Shown one piece after another: positions 30,177 through 36,584 of a stretch of DNA of 36,584 bases. Where the stretch lies: NCBI GenBank assembly GCA_016188785.1, contig JACPHD010000009.1, positions 1 through 36,584 on the forward strand, in the 5' to 3' direction. The translations under genes and the position numbers were made by a program. Under the pieces are notes generated by a model, which made no database searches, was not told the origin of the DNA, and saw nothing but the letters and a program-made list of their open reading frames with translations. How positions within the stretch are numbered: position 1 is the first letter of the stretch; the number at the start of each line of letters is the position of its first letter. This DNA is from Parcubacteria group bacterium (GTDB lineage Bacteria > Patescibacteriota > Patescibacteriia > Patescibacteriales > GWC2-42-12).

Positions 30177-31697
30177 TTTTATCAAATATTCTAAACCGTT
30201 CTTATAGTCATTTATTAGCCCCTTCATCTCCGTTTCCAACTTTTCGCTTAGATCTTTCTTCTCCGCGATTTCTTTTAAAATCTTGGCGCCGGAGGCGGAC
30301 GCGTATTTATATAAGCCTAATTCAAAATCAGAAATTCTATCAACCGGCACATCGTCAGCCAAACCGTTAATTAAAGAAAAAAAGATTAAAATTTGGTTAG
30401 CTACCGGCACCGGCGAATACTGGCCCTGCTTAAATATTTCTTGTAATCTGCGGCCGCGTTCCAGCTTAGCTTTAGTGTCTTTATCTAACTCTGAACCGAA
30501 CTGGGCAAAAGCGGCTAATTCTCTAAATTGGGCCGCTTCCAGCTTCATTTTGCCGGCCACTTTTTTCATGGCCTTGATCTGCGCGCTGGAACCAACGCGG
30601 GAAACCGACAAGCCAGCGTCCACGGCCGGCCGGCTGCCCTGATAAAACAGTTCTGGCATTAAATAGATTTGGCCGTCAGTAATGGAAATAACATTGGTGG
30701 GAATATAGGCGCTCATGTCGCCGGCCTGGGTTTCAATAATGGGTAAAGCCGTAATTGAACCGCCGCCGTATTCGGCGCTTAATTTGCAGGCTCTTTCCAA
30801 TAATCGGGAATGCAAATAAAAAACATCGCCCGGATAAGCTTCCCGCCCGGGCGGGCGGCGGAGTAGTAAAGAAATTTCGCGGTAAGCCGCGGCATGTTTT
30901 GATAAATCATCATAAACGATTAAAACGTCTTGGCCTTTATCTAAAAAGTACTCGGCCAGGGCCGTGCCGGCGTAAGGCGCGATATAAAGCAAAGAAGCCG
31001 GATCAGAGGCGCCGGCCAAAACCACGGTTGTATAGTCCAGCGCGCCGGCTTGTTCAAGCTTAGCTACTAGTCCAGCCACTTTAGATTCTTTCTGCCCGAT
31101 GGCCACATAAATACACTTCATATTCTGCCCCTTTTGGTTGATAATCGTATCAATGGCAATAGCGCTTTTACCGATCTGGCGGTCGCCGATAATCAATTCT
31201 CTTTGGCCGCGGCCGATCGGGATAATCGCGTCAATCACTTTAATGCCGGTCTGCACCGGCTGTTTGACCGATTCGCGAGCGATCACGCCGGGCGCGATTT
31301 TTTCCACTGGATAATATTTAGCCGCCGCAATTTCGCCTTTGCCATCAAGCGGCTCGCCTAACGGATTAACCACGCGGCCGATTATCCCGTCTCCGGCCGG
31401 GACTTGTAAAATTTTGTTTAAACACTTAACTTCATCGCCTTGCTTGATGCCAAGATAATCGCCTAAAATAATCGCGCCCACGCGATCCTCTTCCAGGTTA
31501 AGCGCCACGCCGAAAATCGCACCTTTAGCGGTTTTAAATTCCAGCATTTCCGACATCATCACCTGATCAAGGCCTTCAATGCGGGCGATGCCGTCGCCGA
31601 TCTCAATCACCCGGCCGACGGTTTCCTGCTTAGCCGACATTTTAAAATCAGCGATCTGCTCTTTAAGCTGTTCAATAATAAAATCTTTAGTAGACAT
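30174..31697 (-). CDS. atpA: ATP synthase F1 subunit alpha (likely start [10 protein letters not shown] at 31697)
   Basis: [60 protein letters not shown]. Confidence 0.98.
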   Translation of the reverse strand: MSTKDFIIEQLKEQIADFKMSAKQETVGRVIEIGDGIARIEGLDQVMMSEMLEFKTAKGAIFGVALNLEEDRVGAIILGDYLGIKQGDEVKCLNKILQVPAGDGIIGRVVNPLGEPLDGKGEIAAAKYYPVEKIAPGVIARESVKQPVQTGIKVIDAIIPIGRGQRELIIGDRQIGKSAIAIDTIINQKGQNMKCIYVAIGQKESKVAGLVAKLEQAGALDYTTVVLAGASDPASLLYIAPYAGTALAEYFLDKGQDVLIVYDDLSKHAAAYREISLLLRRPPGREAYPGDVFYLHSRLLERACKLSAEYGGGSITALPIIETQAGDMSAYIPTNVISITDGQIYLMPELFYQGSRPAVDAGLSVSRVGSSAQIKAMKKVAGKMKLEAAQFRELAAFAQFGSELDKDTKAKLERGRRLQEIFKQGQYSPVPVANQILIFFSLINGLADDVPVDRISDFELGLYKYASASGAKILKEIAEKKDLSEKLETEMKGLINDYKNGLEYLIK

Positions 31698-31707
31698 AAT
31701 ATAAATT

Positions 31708-31787
31708 GTCATTGCGGGCTCCGACCCGCAATCCAGAAACGAATTATTACCGCTTTAACCTGGATTCCGGCTCAAGGCCGGAATGAC
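31708..31787. repeat. GC-rich dispersed palindromic element, family C, between atpH and atpA
   Basis: gtcattgcgggctccgacccgcaatccag...ctggattccggctcaaggccggaatgac. Confidence 0.85.
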
Positions 31788-31802
31788 AAAAAACAATTTT
31801 AA

Positions 31803-32204
31803 TTATTTAACCATTTTCTCTTTTAACTCCTCTAATTGCGTCTTTAGGCTGGCGTCTAGAATTTTATCGCCATACCTTATCACCACTCCGCCTAAAATAT
31901 TTTTATCAATTTTTTCATTCAAAGAAACTGTTTTGGCGCCGGCTAACTTAATAATATAATTTTCCAGCAGTTTAATATTAGCCTGGCTTAGTCCGTTAGC
32001 GCTTATAGCTTCCGCTTCCACCAAGCCTTGTTTTTCATGCCAAATTTTCACGAATTGAACGATAATTTTATCAGACGCGCCCAACATGTTATCTCTCGCC
32101 AGAAGTTCAACAAATTTTTTAATGACGGCCTTAATTTGGCCGGCTGATTTTTCCTCCAAGGCTTCATATAAACTTAAAGCTGATTGTTTCGGAGTGATTT
32201 TCAT
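31803..32204 (-). CDS. atpH: ATP synthase F1 subunit delta
   Basis: Position upstream of atpA; C-terminal NILGGVVIRYGDKILDASLKTQLEELKEKM typical of OSCP/delta. Confidence 0.85.
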   Translation of the reverse strand: MKITPKQSALSLYEALEEKSAGQIKAVIKKFVELLARDNMLGASDKIIVQFVKIWHEKQGLVEAEAISANGLSQANIKLLENYIIKLAGAKTVSLNEKIDKNILGGVVIRYGDKILDASLKTQLEELKEKMVK

Positions 32205-32207
32205 ATT

Positions 32208-32978
32208 TTAGACATTAAAAATTTTAACTGACCCGGTAAAATAATTGGTTTCTAATTGCGCTATTTCTGGCCATTTAATAAAATCGTCGCTGTATTTATT
32301 GGTTTTTTTGATCAGAAAAAAAATAGAGAATGAAAAACTCGGAAAAAAACGTGAAAGTAAACGAGCCATATATTTTGGAAACGGATAAAATTGCGATCCC
32401 CAAAAGCCCTTGAATTCACAAAAATCACTGCCTATGCTTTTATAAAAATTAAAAACATCTTTTTTGGAAAAAGGCCGTACATGCGCTGAAATTAGCTTGT
32501 ATTGAGTGGGGTGATAGCCAAACATCATTAATATTCTATTATGCAAAGACAAAATATTCGGTACGGCAAAAAATAAATAACCCCCGACTTTTAAAGTTCT
32601 GAAAATTTCATGGTTGATCCAAAAAATTTCTTTGGCATGCTCAAGAACTTGGTTAGCTATAATAAAATCCATTGAATTATCTTTAAAAGGCAGGGGTTCA
32701 TTTTCAATATTAACTAAAAACGGCGTAATATTATTTTCTCTTAACCTGGCAAAATTCCCTGCTCCATAATCAATGCCAAACAGTTTGCATTCAGGCTGTA
32801 ATCTTGAAACAATAGATAAATCAGCTCCTTGGCCGCAGCCAATATCAAGGCAATTTTCTAATTTTTTATCTTTTACGATTTTTTCTAAAATATGCCGGCC
32901 GTATGATTCATCGTGGTCAACAATAGCCAGTCGGCTGGTTGAACCTGGGATTACTTTTCTAAAAATAATATTTTTCAT
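32208..32978 (-). CDS. Class I SAM-dependent methyltransferase
   Basis: LDIGCGQGADLSIVSRLQ; MDFIIANQVLEHAKEIFWINHEIFRTLKVGGYLFFAVPN. Confidence 0.88.
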   Translation of the reverse strand: MKNIIFRKVIPGSTSRLAIVDHDESYGRHILEKIVKDKKLENCLDIGCGQGADLSIVSRLQPECKLFGIDYGAGNFARLRENNITPFLVNIENEPLPFKDNSMDFIIANQVLEHAKEIFWINHEIFRTLKVGGYLFFAVPNILSLHNRILMMFGYHPTQYKLISAHVRPFSKKDVFNFYKSIGSDFCEFKGFWGSQFYPFPKYMARLLSRFFPSFSFSIFFLIKKTNKYSDDFIKWPEIAQLETNYFTGSVKIFNV

Positions 32979-32986
32979 ACCGTATT

Positions 32987-33361
32987 TTACCTCGCCTGTT
33001 TATTTAATTTTCTATAAACTAGCAATCCGCCTTGGGCTAAAAGCCAGCCGGCGATCGCTATCCCTAAATTAATTATTAATCCTTCCCAAGCACCCAAAAA
33101 TAAATCAACTGCTAATAATATACCCAATGATATTAACAAAATTTTATATTTTTTTATTCCACCAAAAAGGGTTATAATTAAAGATACGAAAAACATATAA
33201 CTTACAAAAAATCCCTCAAAATATTCCGGATGAGCGGGGCATAAAAAGCTAGTACATGCTGGACCAAAAAATTTTTCATACATACCGCCAAATATTGGAG
33301 TAAAAATAATAATTAATATAATTATCAATACACATAATAATATTTTGTTTTGTTTTGTCAT
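32987..33361 (-). CDS. Hypothetical multi-TM membrane protein
   Basis: About 4 hydrophobic segments, 124 aa, tight spacing with neighbours. Confidence 0.65.
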   Translation of the reverse strand: MTKQNKILLCVLIIILIIIFTPIFGGMYEKFFGPACTSFLCPAHPEYFEGFFVSYMFFVSLIITLFGGIKKYKILLISLGILLAVDLFLGAWEGLIINLGIAIAGWLLAQGGLLVYRKLNKQAR

Positions 33362-33365
33362 AATT

Positions 33366-34335
33366 TTACAGATTAATTTTTAAATAATCAACATCCCCTA
33401 ATATTATATCATAACCAGCCTGATTGATCAGATTTTTATCTTTAGCCCTATTTAATAGCTTAATTATTAAGTCCAAGTTTTTATTTATGGCTTTAGCTCG
33501 CCTTTGTTTTAATTCAGCCAATTCTCTATTATATTGTTCAAGCAATTTTTGCTTTTGTTTATCAGTTAACTTACTGTCTTCTCCAGTCTTCTTAATCAAT
33601 CTTTCAATTAGCTCCCGCTCTTTGTCAAAATATTTAGCTTCTACTTTTACTAATTTAAATGCGTCTTTCAATAATTCATGATAAACCTGGTCTTTAAGCC
33701 AACCGCGATCATAAATTTCTTTTATATCGCTGATCGTACTGTCAATATTAGCAATAATTTCAAAATTAACTTGCTGTTGCGCCTGATTACCGGCTTTATC
33801 AATGGCCGTGATAGTTAAATTATGCGTTCCCAATGAATAATCAAATAAATCAATCGTAGTGGTAGTAATTGCCTGGCCGTCAATAGTTATAGTGGTAGTG
33901 GCCAGACCGGAAAAATCATCGGTCGCAGTGTAATCTATTGCCAAACTATCGCTATGCAGATATTGTTCACTTTCTGCCGGTTTAGTGATTACCACAACCG
34001 GCGGCGCAGTATCAATCGGCGTTAAATCGCTTAGTGGATTTTCAGCTTGAGCCGAATAATTTATAGTAAAATCTCTTGACTGGGCTGGCGCGATTTGGCC
34101 GGTAAATTCTTGATCAATTTGCTTATCATCATCAATCAAAATCGCTATAAATTAAATTGCCATTTAAATAAACATAAATATCATCATCCACGCAAAAATT
34201 GTCCGTGGGCTTAGGGCCGCCGGACAGAATGAAATTTCCCGCCGCGGCTCGCGCCGCGACGCCGAAAACAAAAAACCAGGCCAATAGCAAGAGCGGCATG
34301 ATAAATTTACCCCAGGAAATAACGCTCGACTTCAT
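33366..34335 (-). pseudogene. Exported Ig-like surface protein with C-terminal helical (FIMAH-like) domain, split by apparent 1-nt frameshift near 34139
   Basis: ORF 34132-34335 gives signal peptide and ...YLNGNLIYSDFD*; ORF 33366-34139 continues DDDKQIDQEFTGQIAPAQSRDF...DTAPPVVVITKPAESEQY...; deleting one T of tttt joins them. Confidence 0.6.
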
Positions 34336-34352
34336 AAATTCAAAATAAATAA

Positions 34353-34841
34353 TTATTTTATCATCTTCTTAATCATTTCTCTATCTTTTTTTTCGTCAAT
34401 TTTTTCTCCCAAAACTTTTTCTACGGCCATAATAATCAGATCGGCCAATTCCGTTTTTATCTCTTTCAAAGTCGCGGCTTTATCCGCCTGCATTTTCTGT
34501 TTTTCCTGATTGATAATCTGGCCGATTTCTTCTTTGGCGCGCGCGATCATTTCTTGCTTACGCGCGTCAGCGTCGCGCGCGGCCTTTTCTAATATCGCGT
34601 TAGCTTGTTTTTTAGCCAGAGCCAAAGCTTTATCAAATTCCGCTTGCGTCTGGCTTAATTTTTCTTCAACTTTTTTCGCGTCATCTAGGCCTTTCTCTAT
34701 TTTAGCGGTTCTCTCGGCCATAACGCGAGCCAAAGGCTTAAAAGCCAGCCAATATAAAACCGCGAAGACAATTGCGAAATTAAAAATCTGCGCGATCAAC
34801 AAGCGCCAATCAATATGAAATGTTTCTATCAAATTCTCCAC
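34353..34841 (-). CDS. atpF: ATP synthase F0 subunit b
   Basis: IDWRLLIAQIFNFAIVFAVLYWLAFKPLARVMAERTAKIEKGLDDAKKVEEKL. Confidence 0.93.
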   Translation of the reverse strand: MENLIETFHIDWRLLIAQIFNFAIVFAVLYWLAFKPLARVMAERTAKIEKGLDDAKKVEEKLSQTQAEFDKALALAKKQANAILEKAARDADARKQEMIARAKEEIGQIINQEKQKMQADKAATLKEIKTELADLIIMAVEKVLGEKIDEKKDREMIKKMIK

Positions 34842-34894
34842 AAAATTATAATTTCCAATTTATAATTTCTAAACAATTCGCCAGCTGGCGAACC

Positions 34895-34970
34895 AATGAC
34901 TAAATTTTTAATTAAAAATTAGAACATTAAATCATTGTTTGAAAATTGAAAATTGAAAATTGAAAATTAA
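34895..34970. repeat. AT-rich palindromic intergenic spacer, family A (partial)
   Basis: gactaaatttttaattaaaaattagaac...gaaaattgaaaattgaaaattgaaaatt. Confidence 0.5.
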
Positions 34971-34976
34971 TTTTAA

Positions 34977-35023
34977 CAGTCTTGCCGCTGCCCCGAATTA
35001 TTCCGGGGCAATCCGTAAGACTA
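34977..35023 (-). promoter_or_regulatory. Intercistronic stem-loop immediately downstream of atpE
   Basis: agtcttgccgcTGCCCCGaattattCCGGGGCAatccgtaagact nested inverted repeat. Confidence 0.65.
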
Positions 35024-35263
<240 letters not shown>

Positions 35264-36085
35264 TTATTCATGCTCTGCGGCCGTATTCATGGTTACGTAG
35301 GCTAAAATTAAAATCGCAAAAATAAACGCTTGCACTAGACCAACAATTATTTCTAAAAACATAAACGGGATGGGCAGCCCGAAAGCCAGTAAAGCCGACA
35401 TGGAAGCGAGCAAAACTTCGCCGGCGAAAATATTGCCAAATAAACGAAACGACAAACTGGCGACTTTGGCGAATTCTCCTACTACTTCAATTAAGCCCAC
35501 AAAAACTTTAATCGGATTAACCACGATAATGGCCGGGTCTTTTAAGATTTTTTTTGGTATGTCTAATAGCGCCTTAATATTTATAAACTTATTCAAATAT
35601 TGCCAAAAGCCTATGGCCAGAACGGAAAAAATATGGCTAAAGACCACGCCCACGATAGCCAACGCCAAAGTTGTATTTAAGTCAGCCGTGCCGCCGCGAA
35701 AAAACGGAATAAAAATATTCTCGCCATGTTCAGATACTACCTGGCCGATTGAACCAACGCCGGGTAGTAACCCTAGCCAGTTATTCAGTAAAATAAAGAC
35801 TAGGAAACTAACAACAAACGGGAAATATTTTAAAGTTTTGGCGCGCGAACCGGTAACCGAGTCAAACACGTCCAGGAGCATTTCCACGGCCGCTTCTAGC
35901 GCATTCTGCGCTCCGCGCGGCACTAATTTAATTTTTGACCTAAAAAACAAGCCGAAAATCAAAACTATAAAAACCACCAGCCAGGTATTAAGCAAAGAAT
36001 TGGTAATGGGAAACCCGGCTGCCTTAAAAACCGGCTCGGAAAATAAAGTATTTTCGGTTTTTATTTCTGTTAACATGTTGGTCAA
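35264..36085 (-). CDS. atpB: ATP synthase F0 subunit a
   Basis: VEVVGEFAKVASLSFRLFGNIFAGEVLLASM; C-terminal LVQAFIFAILILAYVTMNTAAEHE. Confidence 0.96.
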   Translation of the reverse strand: MTNMLTEIKTENTLFSEPVFKAAGFPITNSLLNTWLVVFIVLIFGLFFRSKIKLVPRGAQNALEAAVEMLLDVFDSVTGSRAKTLKYFPFVVSFLVFILLNNWLGLLPGVGSIGQVVSEHGENIFIPFFRGGTADLNTTLALAIVGVVFSHIFSVLAIGFWQYLNKFINIKALLDIPKKILKDPAIIVVNPIKVFVGLIEVVGEFAKVASLSFRLFGNIFAGEVLLASMSALLAFGLPIPFMFLEIIVGLVQAFIFAILILAYVTMNTAAEHE

Positions 36086-36367
36086 TTATTTTTTCTTGTC
36101 TAACTTATTGTCCTTGCTAAGTTTGTCAATTTTTTTGTATTCGCTGATCGTCTCTCTAATTAAGCCGGCCATTGATAAGATAAAGGCCAGTCCGATACAG
36201 GCTAATAACAGCCAGGGCGCGCTATTATACTTTTTATCCAGCCATTTACCTAAAAACAAAGCGATAATTATGGGCAGGCCGATCCAGCCGGATAGCTTAA
36301 TAAACACGGTTAAAGCCGGTTGCCACCAGGCAGTCTGGCTGTCGTCTTTTAAATCCTTATCCGCCAT
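36086..36367 (-). CDS. AtpZ/AtpI-like F0 assembly-associated membrane protein
   Basis: Two TM, GWIGLPIIIALFLGKWLDKKYNSAPWLLLACIGLAFILSMAGLIR at the head of the atp operon. Confidence 0.8.
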   Translation of the reverse strand: MADKDLKDDSQTAWWQPALTVFIKLSGWIGLPIIIALFLGKWLDKKYNSAPWLLLACIGLAFILSMAGLIRETISEYKKIDKLSKDNKLDKKK

Positions 36368-36406
36368 ATTTTTTTAAAAAAATAATAGGCGCAGTTGCCT
36401 ACTTCT

Positions 36407-36435
36407 TTTATACAGCAAAAAATTACAAAAGTCAA
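36407..36435 (-). promoter_or_regulatory. Sigma70-type promoter of the atp operon
   Basis: Minus strand TTGACT (36435-36430), 17-nt spacer, TATAAA (36412-36407), about 40 nt upstream of first start codon. Confidence 0.75.
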
Positions 36436-36443
36436 CAATTTGC

Positions 36444-36584
36444 GGCTCTACACTAAATAGTGTGGTGGAAAACTAAAAAGCAGTGGTAAAATTAGCTTGA
36501 AACCGGAGTTTTTCAACTCTGAGCTAAAAATTAACACTGCTTCTATGCAAAAATGTATCAATAAAATGCTAAATCTGCAAGGCG
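36444..36584 (+). mobile_element. Left end of an ISL3-like insertion sequence, truncated by window edge; transposase start at 36545
   Basis: Terminal-repeat-like ggctctacactaaatagtgtggtggaaa, then ATG... MQKCINKMLNLQG resembling the N-terminus of ISL3-family transposases. Confidence 0.6.

Noticed and set aside
35370-36377. 335-aa plus-strand ORF antisense to atpB/atpZ
   Set aside because: Fully overlaps well-supported ATP synthase genes on the opposite strand; composition looks like a reverse-complement shadow ORF.

Overview
The window looks like about 36.6 kb of a streamlined Candidate Phyla Radiation/Patescibacteria-type bacterial chromosome. That assignment is inferred from gene content and style; no search was run. 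Left to right it holds: a broken murA; a PEGA-domain protein; a Gld-like ABC cassette (DUF4340, GldG-like, permease, ATPase); an HtrA-type protease; a ribosome hibernation factor; dnaE; parB/parA; tRNA-Leu(CAA); a CofE-like ligase; purD and purB; an O-antigen-ligase/TPR protein; an AI-2E-type permease; groES-groEL with a CIRCE operator and promoter; two adjacent beta-carbonic-anhydrase-like genes; and a complete F-type ATP synthase operon on the minus strand. The ATP synthase operon is interrupted between atpF and atpH by a tightly packed foreign cassette. The right edge cuts into what looks like an ISL3-like insertion sequence lying just upstream of the atp promoter. The most interesting non-gene signal is a palindromic element (ACCCCGTTAGAAAT...ATTTCTAACGGGGT). 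It appears once between genes and twice inside protein-coding genes, where it is read in the same frame (PVRN/K...SNGV), in the manner of Rickettsia palindromic elements. At least three other palindromic spacer families occupy intergenic junctions. Several genes carry apparent single-nucleotide or short-deletion frame breaks that could be real decay, slippage or assembly error. I did not find a convincing wholly new multi-gene system. The strongest candidates are the in-frame palindromic element family and the atp-embedded cassette.
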